64,000 nucleotides of DNA from Oidiodendron maius Zn (lineage: Eukaryota > Ascomycota > Leotiomycetes > Myxotrichaceae): NCBI GenBank assembly GCA_000827325.1, contig KN832910.1, positions 1 to 64,000 of the forward strand. The letters are read 5' to 3'. Numbering within the stretch: the first letter of the stretch is position 1; every line of letters begins with the position of its first letter. A model generated the notes under the pieces. It did not search any database, was not told where the DNA came from, and was given only the letters and a program-made list of their open reading frames with translations. Below are positions 33,790 through 44,519 of this stretch, piece by piece. The position numbers and the translations under genes are program-made.

Positions 33790-34547
33790 AGCACGCGTTC
33801 AGAGAATTATAACATACCTTTAGCTCCGGTGGTTATGTTTGTGGCCTGCTTGCAGAGTTTACTGGTTTCTTTAGTTTCGTTATGAAGTCTCGATATTTGA
33901 CAACGGCTGGTCTGAATTTATTTCAAAACCGGAGGCAAGGATGAGCTAGACCGAGAGATAGCTGTGGAATGAGGAGTGTGGCCGTGCTCTGCTTGTTCTT
34001 CCCACTCTTTATATCCTATATCTTACATTATACATCTTTATATATGGGATTGATTGACTCAAAAATACTGCCACGTAACCACCGACAATCTACTGTACAT
34101 TGAACTCTGGGCCCGCTCGAGTTTGTTAGACCTTCCCAGTTCTTTGACCGTTCTTGCCTTATCGTTGGCAAGAGTAATGGCCCAATACTCGCGAGACCGA
34201 AGCCTCTGGCTTTCCTATCTTCTTCTCTTGTCCGCTCTAGGATATAGCGCTTAGCTTAAATCCAGTGGGGTAACGCGGCGAATGGATAACCGAGGAGGGG
34301 GGCATGGTTATATGTAGGAAGACTAGGTCGCCGCGATCATTAACCGCTCAAGCCTCGACGCCGCAATGAGGAGTCGGGTGTGATGCTGCGGACTGATACG
34401 GAGGACGCGAAGCCGCGTTTCTGTTGCAGTATACGTGTATTGAGCGAATCAGAACTAATTTTTTCCCCCTAGCTGCCCTCTCGAGCCCCCTTTTATCTGC
34501 TGCGAAAAGTTCGCAGTAATAATTTTACGGCTGCGTAGATACACCTA
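33790..34547. other. intergenic left of the pogo-like transposon
   Basis: 3' flank of the GPI gene. No gene-like frame. The last TA (34546-34547) is the left target-site copy of the transposon. GC-rich words around 34330-34420 are unremarkable. Confidence 0.5.
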
Positions 34548-36504
34548 ATCGTTCGGTTACCCCACCCACCCACTTAGCGTAGCTAAGTGGGTGAGGGAGG
34601 GCAATACGACTCGAACAGCAATACGACTTTTTTTTACCCCACTTTACACCACCACCACTCAACCACGCCACCATGCCATCCAAAACCACTGAAATTGAGG
34701 CTAAAGTTGATGCTGCGATGGCAGCAATGAATGCCAATCCACGATTAAAAGCTAAGGATGCCGCGCGCCAGTTTGATGCGCCATACCAGCGACTACTTCG
34801 ACGCAGGAGGGGCATCCCACCTAGTCATACACGTGGTGGACACAACAAGAAGCTAGATTCAGTACAAGATACAGCTTTACGAGACTATATATTCATGCTA
34901 TATAGCTGCGGGACTCCAGCTAATACTGAAGAAGTCCTCTTAGCTGCTAATCGGCTGCTGTATTACTCAACCGGTGACCCTGGAAAGTCAGTCTCAATAC
35001 GCTGGACCAAGACCTGGATTAAGCGTAATTCTGATTACCTCGATACCCTGAAATCTAAGCCACTATCTGCAAAGCGATTAGCCTCACATATAGTAGAGGA
35101 TATTGAGGGCTATTTTAAGGCCTTTAAGAAGTGTAAGGACTACTGGGGGATCCAGGATGAGGATATATATAATTTTGATGAGACTGGCTTCCAAATCGGG
35201 GTCTCTTCAGGTGAAAAGGTCCTAGTTCCAAAGGATATACAGGCTGCATATACAGCAGACCCTGAAAATCGAGAGCTTATTACCTCGGTTGAGACTATTA
35301 ATTATGGGGGTCGAAAGGTGCCCCCTATGATTATATTTGCTGGGGCTTATCACCTACGTCGATATTTTAATAATAACCTAGATGGTGATATCCTATTTAC
35401 ACGCTCTAGCTCTGGTTACTCAAATGATAAGCTAGGGCTTAAATACCTTAAACACTTTGATCAGTATACTCGATCAGGGTGTATTGGTAAATATTGGATG
35501 TTATTATTCGATGGCCATGGGAGTCACCTTACTCAAGAGTTCCTGGACTTCTGCTGGCAGCACCATATTCGGCCTTTTCAGCTCCCCTCTCATACTACGC
35601 ACCTCTTATAGCCTCTTGATGTTGGTGTATTTCAAAGCTTAAAACATAACTTTAAGAAGGAGGTTCGGAAGCAGGTCTTCTTAGGTGCTAAGGAAATATC
35701 ACGCACTGATTTCTTTGCCTTTTTTTAGCAGTTCCATAATAAAACCTTTAAAAATCTACGGATTTATAAGAGCGCTTTCCGGAAGACAGGCTTAATCCCA
35801 CTTAATCCACAGCTAGTCCTCTCAAAATTAAAGGAGTATCAGGCTCTTCAACGTCCTAAAACACCACCACTTGTTCAGAGGTCCTCGCCTCTAATACCCT
35901 CTTCTTCACCTGGATTTACAACACCACCACCTCCGGACTGGGCTCAATTTCAGACCCCTTTAACTATGAGGACCCGGAAGCTAGGGGTTAAATATATTAG
36001 ACAACGGCACCATGAATCCCTAGAACAGGGAACGCCTATTACACCCTCTGTAATACATGTGGCTAAAAAGATTGAGAAGGCTGCTGAGACCTCAATGTTA
36101 TCTGGAGCCCTTTCAAAGCATCGTTTACAGGATTTGGCTAGTGCAGAGGCTGCACGTAAGAAGAGGAAGGATGATAGTGGTAAAGTAGTTCAAAAGTATG
36201 GTGAAATAAGGGTTTACCATGCGCGTATGCAGATTCGGGGTGAGGAGGAGGATGAGAAGGAGGTGATTAATATACGTCTTAAGAAGAAGGAAAAGGTCTG
36301 GCGTAAAAATTATATAAAGGTTATGAAAGAGCTAAAAGAGGACTATATAGAGATAGTATAATAAGGGTATTATAGTGGTTGGTGGTGGTGTTATAGGCTA
36401 ATTAATCGAATTCAGGGTAAAAAAAAGTCGTATTGCTGTTCGAGTCGTATTGCCCTCCCTCACCTACTTACGTAAGTAAGTTGGTGAGATTTTGCCCGAA
36501 CGAC
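34548..36504 (+). mobile_element. pogo/Fot1-like Tc1-mariner DNA transposon
   Basis: 1957 bp, flanked by TA at 34546-34547 and 36505-36506. Long inverted repeats: the outer end is ATCGTTCGG on the left and the complement of GTCGTTCGG on the right. The inner part, about 50 bp starting GAGGGAGGGCAATACGACTC, is essentially identical in both ends. Between outer and inner parts each end has its own small palindrome (ACTTAGC..GCTAAGT and ACTTACGTAAGT). One transposase frame fills the element. Low divergence of the ends suggests a fairly recent insertion. Confidence 0.93.
34673..36361 (+). pseudogene. pogo-family transposase, two in-frame stops
   Basis: 562 codons in a single frame starting at an ATG 126 bp inside the element. 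Helix-turn-helix region at residues 1-~110 (KAKDAARQF..PYQRLLRRRRG), then the DDE catalytic core: first Asp in YNFDETGF, second in LLFDGHGSH, third in the PLDVGVFQSLKH block, as in pogo/Fot1. A basic Lys/Arg-rich C-terminal tail follows. The frame is broken only by TAG at codons 313 (35609) and 352 (35726). Both are CAG-to-TAG type changes at places where Gln fits the family, so light RIP is the likely cause. Otherwise complete, meaning the copy is recent. Movement would need a transposase from another copy. Confidence 0.9.
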
Positions 36505-36684
36505 TAGTTATTGTGCGACGGTTTCATGGGCTTTACGTACAACCCAACCAGCTGTGCCGAGAAATTGCATTACCAACCGTAACGACAGCCACAACCCCCT
36601 CACGTACCTATTACTTAAAATTTGCCCATCTTGGCAGGCGCCCATTGTTGAATCCAACTCGCGACGTCCTCGCACCTAAACGTT

Positions 36685-37631
36685 ATGCCAACAGCAACTT
36701 CTCTCTCAGCGTATAGCCTGATAAATAACGGCCCGCTGACCACGACGTTCACTGCACCGGCGTCATGCTCTACGGCCTACGAGACCTTCATCGCCCCCGC
36801 GAGTTACCCATCCCTTTTCGAATGGGAGGCTCAGTGCGGCTGGCTGCCGCCTGCGGACTGCAACCCTTCTGGCTCCGCCATTAGGTCCATCGACTCTTCT
36901 GCAGAGGGAGGCAATCCAACTGCCGGCAATATCATCGTGTACTACTCGCCAGGACTTGTCTGCCCCTCCGGCTGGGCTACAGTTGGTGCAGCGGCCAAGC
37001 TTAACCCAACGTCAACAAGCATCTCTGGGGCCTTCAACCTGTCTGGTGCGATTCCCACCGGTGGCAATTTTGAATTCTTCGATCCATACCTAGACATCTT
37101 CGTAGCAGCTCTTGACCCTAGTGAGACTGCCGTCGTGTGCTGTCCTAGGTTGCCACCCTTGCCCCTAATGCTCATATTTGTTAATAGCGCGCACGGGAGC
37201 TAATAATATTGTCCAGTTCTTACATGAATGCCGATGGTGCCTGCTACTCTGTGCTCCCGAGTTCGACCTTCACTCCGACTGCTGGCTGCCAGCGCATTTT
37301 ACCCGGGAGCGATCTGAGCGCCGTGTTCGGCACGTGGACTATGGGTGGAGAGACGATCACTGGTAACCTAGAAACTATCACGGGATTAATACCAATATCA
37401 ACAAGGACGACCTCGTTTGCGCCCACGGAAGCGACTACGCTCGTCGGGGTGGCCGCTAATGATATGTTCATCCTGGTCCACCAGGCTTCTGATACCGCAT
37501 CAACGGCATCAACAGCATCTAGCCCTTCTAAGACTAATGCAGCCGTGAGCATGAGAGGCAATAAGAATGGACTGGGTATTGTGGCTATTGTATACTGCCT
37601 GGCTCTTGCTCTTGGAGCGCTTCTTGTATGA
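36685..37631 (+). CDS. surface protein with C-terminal membrane anchor (LTTTF-cysteine family)
   Basis: Exons 36685-37148 and 37217-37631, with a 68-nt intron (GTTGCC donor, GTCCAG acceptor, weak donor), about 292 aa. It starts MPTATSLSAYSLINNGPLTT followed by TFTAPASC, a beginning I associate with a family of ascomycete surface proteins. Conserved pieces: EWEAQCGW, YYSPGLVCPSGW, AVVCCPS and the cysteine-bounded block after the intron (DGACYSVLPSS, AGCQRIL). The tail has a Ser/Thr linker and one hydrophobic segment (GIVAIVYCLALALGALL). No classical signal peptide is visible; an upstream exon may be missing, or the tail may act as the membrane signal. The pogo-like element ends only 180 bp upstream, so its promoter may have been displaced. 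Confidence 0.75.
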
Positions 37632-38274
37632 CTAGGCGCTCCGAGCTCTAGAGACAAGGGGCAGATTACGGGACAGAATTAGAGTTTAGAGATTGATTTA
37701 AGCAGCAGAAGACGAAGAGGAGGTCACTGGGCTTATTTGGACTATCCTGGGAGTTTTTCATAATGATATGGAACGGTAATTTGAATTATAATATAGCGAT
37801 TGCAAATGTTAAGAACGTTAGATTTGGCTAAATTCTTTACTTAAAACTCTTCGGGTATAAGGGCCTAGTCATTGAGGTTAATCCAATTGGTAAACTTTAG
37901 TATGTTCTCCATTGAAGGAAAAAGAACTATAAGGCATGTTGTATATGTCTTTAAAGCAGTGATACTTTAAGCGCTTGTTTTGCGATCTACAGGTACATAA
38001 TTCTTAAGATCTAATGCTCTAATACTCTTATAGTCTAATTCCGTAATTAATTTTGCTTTCTCTAGTAGGACTCTAAGCTTTGTAGCTAGCTGAGGGATTT
38101 CACCCTATGCTAGAGAAAGCGTAACTCCCTAGTGAATCGGGATAAGCTCTGTCATTATATTAGTATTTATAGAGCAAATGGATATTGTTGCATTCTTGTA
38201 GACATACTCAATATTAGAACCTGCCCTACTATCATTAATAAAGCTATAACGGAATTTCTTTAAGTCACAGCTCC
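37632..38274. other. AT-rich intergenic stretch
   Basis: No coding signal. Contains CTAG-rich TA-rich debris around 37980-38200, likely an old degraded repeat. The ends are ordinary. Confidence 0.45.
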
Positions 38275-38290
38275 TTGAGAACACTCTCCT

Positions 38291-39239
38291 GTGGACTTCA
38301 CGACGAACGACAAACCGTCACAGCAACATCACTTCCACGTAGACAGCCAATTTACCCTCTTCTCGACCAGCTCGACGGAGCACACCTTCAAGATTCTACT
38401 ATCACATGCCCAATACGACGGTATTTCATTGCAGATTTTACCAAACTATGTAAGGGCATTCTCCAAGGGTGCTACTCTATTGCCAGCCGCCCAGAATTCA
38501 GAATACCTCTTCACCGAGCTTCTCAAAAGATGACAAATCAATTGACTTTTGGCGAAGCTACTTAGAAGGCTGTTCGCTGCCAGTAGATTATTATCTCGCT
38601 GCTGGAGCAGGATGCCAGCGAGTAAAGGACAGCTGTCGAGCAATGTAAAATATTTGCCCTAGAAAACTCCCAGCTGGTATAACCATGGCAGCCATTTTCA
38701 ATGCCGCGTTCTCTTACACTTTGTTCCGAAAGACTGCACGAACAGACATTCGTTTCGGACAAATGGTACACGGTCGCATCAGCAGTTTTGCCCAAATCAA
38801 CGAAGTCGTCGGTCCGTTGTGTAGTATAAAACTAGTTCGGATCCAGATACAGCCGTCATGGACGATTCTCGATTTTATTCGCCACATCGAAGGCCAGCAC
38901 AGGAAAATGATGCATCATGAGCAGGTCGATGTACGAAACGTCACGGCGGCAACACCTTGGCCGATTGGTACTCAATTGGGGAGCATTGTGAATCAGGAGA
39001 CAATGTCTTCACCTCGTGTTCCACTTTATGGCATTGAAAGCTCCTTGCATCAAGAAACGCCACCATTTTTGCCTCGCGGATTGTGGATGTTAGTCCGTTG
39101 TGTTCAAAATGTGAAAGAGGTTAGAATTCACATGTGCGTATCAGCCAAGACGATGGCGGCTGGAGTGCCGCTACCTTTCATGAACAAGTCTCTGAGTATT
39201 TGGAGCTCTTCTTACCGGATCTGGAAAAGCCTCCCCTAA
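38291..39239 (+). pseudogene. NRPS condensation-domain relic
   Basis: Fragments of a nonribosomal peptide synthetase condensation domain. The first (38291-38533) has LLSHAQYDGISLQILPNYVR, a variant of the HHxxxDG active-site motif. The second (38685-39239) has NAAFSYTLFRKTARTDIRFG and NEVVGPLCSIKLVRIQIQPS, which match later condensation-domain motifs. The fragments are in different frames and the order is right. No adenylation or carrier domain is nearby, so a whole synthetase has been lost and only this domain remains. It indicates that a secondary-metabolite gene once stood here. Confidence 0.75.
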
Positions 39240-40130
39240 TTTAGAGATGGTGGATATGGGTGAATCAATGTACACTCCATGGCTAACGACAAGGCTTAAC
39301 TCGCGCATTCGCTCATACGCCGAGTGTGCGTGCGTTTATAAGACCTATTTCAGTGAATTCATCAAACATAGTAACGGCCCTGCTAGCCGGAGTTTTGAAG
39401 TACGGTACGTAAGTCCGTCTCTAAGTCACGCGGTTCCGGCCGAGTTCTGGCCTCAGTGCTCACACAATGCATCGAGATTTGACTGCCCGCGCCACGGGTG
39501 GGGACAGCGTGGGGAAGGGGATTAAAACTGGGTTCCACGCCGATAAGATAGATCGATGACGTGCATATATGGATTGGGCACCAATCACAGTAGGACTGAA
39601 ATAGACTTTTTCTAGCTTCGGGCATACACCGTTTTCTATATATAGTAGAAATGCCTCGTAGAGCGAGAGGGCACCGCCCGCGACGAAACTGAAATTCTTG
39701 ATGGCGCCCGCAATTTTTTACAATTAAGAGTAAGTCTTTAAATTTTAACCACCTTGCTTATTTATAATAATAAAATCAGTTTTAGTATAATCAATTTATT
39801 TTCCTATGTATAGTTGTAAAATTAAATAAATTAAATTAAATATTTAGCCGCATAAAATTTCTTGAGCTGAGGTCACATAGTGCACAGGTCGTAGTCAGGA
39901 ATCAAGGTGAAACTCAGTGTTATATTAAGTGATGCAGAGACAACTGAGGTGATTAGACTACAGAGCACAACACTCATTATATACCTGCTCAGGTGGCAGC
40001 ATACGTAAGCCCTTACGACTATACAGTCGTAATGCCATTGCGTATGTTGCCACTAACCTAAGACATCGTGATATATATGCCTGAAGCCCTGACTCAGTCA
40101 ACAAAATTTAGTACAGATTTATTAGCAGTG

Positions 40131-40373
40131 TTACACCAGAGACGAAGCTCCGATAGACCTCCATACGTGCGGGACTTGAGCTTGAATTGGAGGCCATTGA
40201 TAGCGAGTTGGGCTACCCATACTTTGAATAGCTTCTTGGACAACTTGGGGTGTGTTGTTGAGACGCTTGAACAGGTCAATTTGGCTTGCAGAATCGAGAG
40301 TGAAGATGGCCATCTTGACGTTGGCAAGAGTACGGAAGATAGTATGTTTGAGATAAGTGACTGAAGAGGACAT
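40131..40373 (-). CDS. hypothetical small protein, doubtful
   Basis: 80 codons from ATG; an internal ATG gives MAIFTLDSASQIDLFKRLNN, which has a plausible amphipathic pattern. It lacks signal peptide, membrane segment and known domain. The overlapping plus-strand frame is similar in length, so the call rests only on residue pattern. Confidence 0.2.
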   Translation of the reverse strand: MSSSVTYLKHTIFRTLANVKMAIFTLDSASQIDLFKRLNNTPQVVQEAIQSMGSPTRYQWPPIQAQVPHVWRSIGASSLV

Positions 40374-41344
40374 ATTATCAGGAACAGTTCGAATTAGAAG
40401 GTTATATGATACTTAATCTCAATTGTATACTGGGTGTTCTGTTACATTTTCGTTAGACCCAGAGGAGTAATGAAAAGAGCGGCCTGGCCTGGTTTGTAAT
40501 TCATGTGACTCTGCTCTAGCTTACGACATTGAGTCCCCAGTGTCAGAGATACGGTGCGCAGGGAAAGATAACCCGGTATTTAGCATGAAAGGGTAGTAAA
40601 ATACAGTTAGGTTGTAAGCTGCTACAACACCCAAAAGTGGAGTTTTACACAGAGCAATACCATTACATAAGCCTAACCTTGACACGCACCAGACCCACCA
40701 CACCAAGAAGACTTTGGTCGTTTCACGTGACGAGAAACATAAGATGTAAGAGCTGGATTCGCCGAGGATGGGAGAGTTACATGGATTGCGGGTATTTGCG
40801 ACCGCTTGTGTATGCCCGCAGATTGTGGCTGGTGGTTGGGTGGTTGATGGTATTGGGTGTTTCCAGGAGGGAAATTAAACCGCCCGAAGATGACCGTCCT
40901 TAATATACAGTACGTGTGATCACGCTGCTTGGAGTTACATATGAAAGCACCTCTTTCGACTCAGCCTTCTGATTTGATACTGTACCAGAAGCCCACTGTT
41001 TCTTCCGATGCCCGAAATGGACAGCATCCCGATCCGAGATACCCGTAGAAGCAATATCTCCTCCTACCGGCAGCGAATTCACTATCAGATGAAACAATCT
41101 GGACACTAAACATAGAATCAGTTCGCGCAACAATTCTACTGCAATAACCCTGCCAACTTGATACCAGCCAATCTCAGGAACGGTTATCTCAGGCTCCACC
41201 TCTACTAACCCGACTAACCGTAACTGGCCCGTGCCACAGATAGCAGGCACGGCTTTAGCCGCTGACGATACGACACTGAACACTTGAAGAATAGCCTCTA
41301 ACTAACCTGCGAACAAACAAACAATACAGGAATCCGCAGTAGAT

Positions 41345-41839
41345 ATGCAGGCGAGAGAATACATACGTCCAGAAGAGAAAACTCAGGGGCTTGAGGCGGC
41401 CTGGAGCCAGATTAGGAATGCAACTTGTAGATTAGCTATAGCTGCCCCTACGGTTATCTGGCGGGCGTTAACAAGTTGTGCTTGTGTGCCAGGAACGCAC
41501 CAACGGGCGTTCTGCACGAATAAGGTCCAAGTCCGTGCTGGGTCGTTCAGGTGCAGAGTCGCTTGCACTGCCGGCTTCCCATGCCCCGGTTGTTTTGGCT
41601 TCTTACCAACCAAAGGTCCGGCCCATTACCTAAATGTGGGTAAGCTTACGACCCTAATTGCGCCACCACAGAGATCTTGTGCCACACAAAGTGACTCTTT
41701 CCAATCCCAGAAGGGGGAGCAGCAGCCCTGGAGCTCGCCAAGTGCGAGAGAGGGGAAGTTGGCGATATCGGGGAGTATCTGTGTCCCTCGACGCAGAGTA
41801 TGTGCGTCACTCTGCAACTTATCACAGGTGCTTCGATAA
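41345..41839 (+). CDS. hypothetical protein, doubtful
   Basis: A 164-codon ATG frame, rich in Arg, Cys and Ser, with no recognisable domain. Cysteine-bearing words (CTAGFPCPGCFG) resemble translated GC-rich noise as much as protein. Overlapped by minus-strand frames. Confidence 0.2.
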   Translation: MQAREYIRPEEKTQGLEAAWSQIRNATCRLAIAAPTVIWRALTSCACVPGTHQRAFCTNKVQVRAGSFRCRVACTAGFPCPGCFGFLPTKGPAHYLNVGKLTTLIAPPQRSCATQSDSFQSQKGEQQPWSSPSAREGKLAISGSICVPRRRVCASLCNLSQVLR

Positions 41840-41955
41840 GTATCCGCCACTGCATGCTCTGATCCTGACAAGTGGAGGCTATCTTTGGTGGCCCCCCGAG
41901 CTTGATGGAAGTATGCTTTCGCAGCGCGCGGCAAAGCTCCTAAGCAGATCTTCGG

Positions 41956-42121
41956 CATATCCCGACCTGCCAATAAGAGAAGGTGGCATATTTAAGCATG
42001 GCCTTTCCCCAAGCAAATGAGCTTATTGGAATCAAGTGGTAAATAAGGCTCTAAAGCTTGAATCTCATATGCCGACCTGCCAATTACAGAAGGTGGCATA
42101 TTTAAGCGTTGCCTTTTCCCC
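41956..42121 (+). repeat. imperfect ~55-bp direct duplication, 110 bp apart
   Basis: Copies at 41956-42010 and 42066-42121 share CGACCTGCCAAT, GAAGGTGGCATATTTAAGC and CCTTT(T)CCCC. Each copy carries the TATA-like word CATATTTAAG, so a promoter core may have been duplicated upstream of the protease gene. Confidence 0.8.
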
Positions 42122-42260
42122 AGATGGAACAAGATAAGTAACGACTTTCCATACTAAGTAAAAGGATATAAGACAAGATTTAAGGCCATCAGTTGTCGAA
42201 TCAAGCTTTTGATCGTGACCTTCCTTTCTCGAAAAGCACGAAAGATCGACTATCAGCACC

Positions 42261-42335
42261 ACGAATAACTAGCGAGTATTGCGAACAACTGGTGAGCATC
42301 ACGAATAACTAGTGAGCATCACGAATAACTGATGG
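42261..42335 (+). repeat. 20-bp tandem repeat in the protease promoter
   Basis: Units of the form ACGAATAACTAGTGAGCATC begin at 42261, 42281 and 42301, with a partial fourth at 42321. The second is the most diverged. The array ends about 130 bp before the protease start codon, so it may serve as multiple factor-binding sites or be simple slippage. Confidence 0.85.
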
Positions 42336-42462
42336 ATTTTTAAAGCACAGGCCATGTATAAGTAAGTGGCTTCCCGCCTCAGAAAACGACTCGTGAGTCT
42401 CTCTCCTTCAGCCTACTATCAGACTATTACTTCCTTCTACTAGTATTGTCTCTTCCTACGCT

Positions 42463-43674
42463 ATGTTGTTCGTCGCCCTTCTTGCTGCCGTTGCGGTCTC
42501 CGCATCGCCAATTGCGTCCCAGGCCAAGGTCGCCGTTTTGCCGTTGAAGCACGTCTCCAACATCTCGTCGGTCAAAAATATCGTTGCCAAAGGCCACGCC
42601 CGCATCAACAAGGTCAACGGCGTCTTTGCCGTCGACGCCGCCGATGTCAGCTCTGGCTCAGTCACGAACGAGGACGTCACCTATGTCGCCCCGGTTACGA
42701 TCGGTGGTAGCACGTGGCAGCTCATAGTCGACACTGGATGTATGTCGCTTCTTCAAGATGCTCCTGAAACGCTCTACTAATTTAAGTGTTCAGCTTCCAA
42801 CACCTGGTGCGGCGCCCAAAGCTCGTGCGAGAAAACGTCGACCGGTAAGGCTACCGGCGGCACGGTCTCCGTTAGCTACGGTAGTGGCTCGTTCTCCGGC
42901 AAAGAGTACACGGACACGGTCAGCTTCGGTGGCCTCACCGTCTCATCCCAGTCGATCGGCGCTGCCACTACATCGACGGGCTTCGACGGCGTTGATGGCA
43001 TCATTGGTTTTGGTCCGGTCGATCTCACCGAGAGTACCGTCTCCAACGCCAACACCGTTCCTACCTTCCTGGACAACCTATACAGCCAGGGCTCCATCTC
43101 GACGGAGGTCCTCGGCGTTTCCTTCAAGCCGGAATCTGGCAGCGACTCCGATGATACCAATGGTGAACTGACCCTCGGTGGAACCGATAGCTCCAAGTAC
43201 ACGGGCTCTATTACCTACTTCTCAAAGCTTACGAGCGGCGATGCTTCGGCATACTGGGGTATTTCCATCGCTAGCTTCACTTACGGCTCGACCACCCTCG
43301 CGTCGTCTGCCTCTGGCATTGTCGACACCGGCACCACGCTGATTTACATCCCGACAACAGCCTACAATAAGTTCCTCTCCGCTGCCGGTGGCAAGACCGA
43401 TAGCTCATCTGGCCTTGCTGTGTTCACCACAAAGCCGACCTCGAACTTCGGTATCAAGTTTGGGTCCACAACATATACCCTTACACCGGCGCAGTATTTG
43501 GTCCCGACCGCGCAGTACAGCTTCTACGGCCTCACCTCCGGCAAGTACTACGCATGGATTAACGACGGCGGCAGCTCGGGTGTAAATACTATTATTGGTC
43601 AAAAGTTCTTAGAGAACTACTATTCCGTCTTTGATACTACTAACTCTCGCATCGGCTTTGCTACTGCCGCTTAA
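42463..43674 (+). CDS. secreted aspartic protease (family A1)
   Basis: Exons 42463-42739 and 42794-43674 (GTATGT donor, TTCAG acceptor), 385 aa. A signal peptide (MLFVALLAAVAVSASP) is followed by a propeptide to about residue 70. The two catalytic sites are DTGS at Asp90, split by the intron, and DTGT at Asp270. Also seen: SYGSGSFSGKEYTD (flap), GFDGVDGIIGFG and a C-terminal QKFLENYYSVFDTTNSRIGF. Such enzymes digest protein outside the cell at acid pH. The sequence resembles basidiomycete polyporopepsin-type proteases more than typical ascomycete penicillopepsins (from memory). Codons end in C far more often than in the neighbours. Both points would suit horizontal origin or high expression. 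The promoter has tandem repeats. Confidence 0.92.
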
Positions 43675-43979
43675 GGCTGTATTAACTTGGTTTCAAATAT
43701 AACTGGATTTGATATCTACAGAGAAAGCCCATAGGTACAACTATACCAAAATAACCTTCAGACTGTTTTATCTTTGAAATTGAGACTTGCCTTGCATTCT
43801 ATCTCACCTAATCCAGCATCTGCACCAGATGAAACCAGTTGAGAAACCCCAATATGGAATGACTAGAAATAACGCCATTAGCGCCACTCCCCTCCGGTCG
43901 GTGGGTGCTTTTGTAGCTCTGTAAAATGGTGACCGTTAGGATTTAATAAATCAATCAGTACTTTAGCAACACAGCAGAC
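43675..43979. other. intergenic, 3' flank of the protease
   Basis: 305 bp with no gene. It returns quickly from the GC-rich protease composition to the local average. Confidence 0.5.
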
Positions 43980-44310
43980 ATGGCTCTTGCCCCCTCGACT
44001 TCACTAGATCGATCCGTGAAACCCGCTACACCTGGTAGACCACTCCTATACACACCTTTAGATCCAAAGAAGCCGCAAATACGTTTTTGTTTAAGCTGGC
44101 TTATAGCCGTCTTGAGAGGCCTTGGGATGATGTCTTGTGGGAGAAGCCTAAACCGCAGCTTCCCAAGGTTTGGTTGGCGAGACCTTGAAGGTCTTTGACT
44201 TGCACATAGCGCCGCCGTTTGCAGCATTATCGTACAAGTGGGGAGACGCAAGAACAATGTACAAGACAGGTGTTGGTTTCTGTCAAGTACCAAATTGAAC
44301 AGGCAAAACT
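43980..44310 (+). pseudogene. HET-domain (heterokaryon incompatibility) gene relic
   Basis: Plus-strand fragments recall the start of HET-domain proteins. One frame from the ATG has RPLLYTPLDPKKPQIRF, like the usual Y.PLD..K.EIRLL opening. A second has LERPWDDVLWEKPKPQLPKV. A third, at about 44195-44260, has PPFAALSYKWGDART, close to the diagnostic ALSYVWGD block. The order is right but the pieces do not share a single frame and the rest of the domain is missing. HET proteins trigger cell death when unlike strains fuse. The relic shows that such a gene existed here. Confidence 0.6.
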
Positions 44311-44519
44311 GGACCGCAAAGCTACCTCTTTGCAGAACAGACCAATGGATGGGGCCACTATATATAAGTCTTGCATTGCCTCCTGAAGGAAGCTGGGACA
44401 GTGTATGATAAAAATAATCATGAAACTCATGGCAAGGTAGGCTAAATCGCAGTGTACTTAAGGAATCCCAGACACCAAGACTCTTCATGTGTCTCAAACC
44501 CATTACTGCAACAGCCATC

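Larger units (their letters stand above)
39240..42255. other. long gap with repeats and doubtful open frames
   Basis: AT-rich at 39720-39870, otherwise mixed. Minus-strand frames at 40131-40373 (MAIFTLDSASQIDLFKRLNN inside) and 40900-41283 and a plus-strand frame at 41345-41839 are open but match nothing I know. Opposite-strand frames overlap two of them. They may be worn gene fragments. An imperfect duplication (41956-42121) precedes the protease promoter. Confidence 0.4.

Noticed and set aside
33474-33794. 106-codon minus-strand frame opposite the GPI protein
   Set aside because: It is the shadow of a Ser/Thr-rich repeat gene that has a signal peptide and anchor on the plus strand.
37244-37657. 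137-codon minus-strand frame
   Set aside because: Antisense shadow of the second exon of the surface-protein gene.
40900-41283. 127-codon minus-strand frame as a gene
   Set aside because: Residue pattern without domain or signal and no splice partners; too weak to call.
42758-43202. Open frames in other phases inside the protease
   Set aside because: High GC3 keeps alternative frames open; only the spliced frame carries the DTG catalytic motifs.
43955-44518. 187-codon minus-strand open frame as a gene
   Set aside because: It overlaps the HET relic on the plus strand, whose motifs are recognisable, and itself resembles no family.
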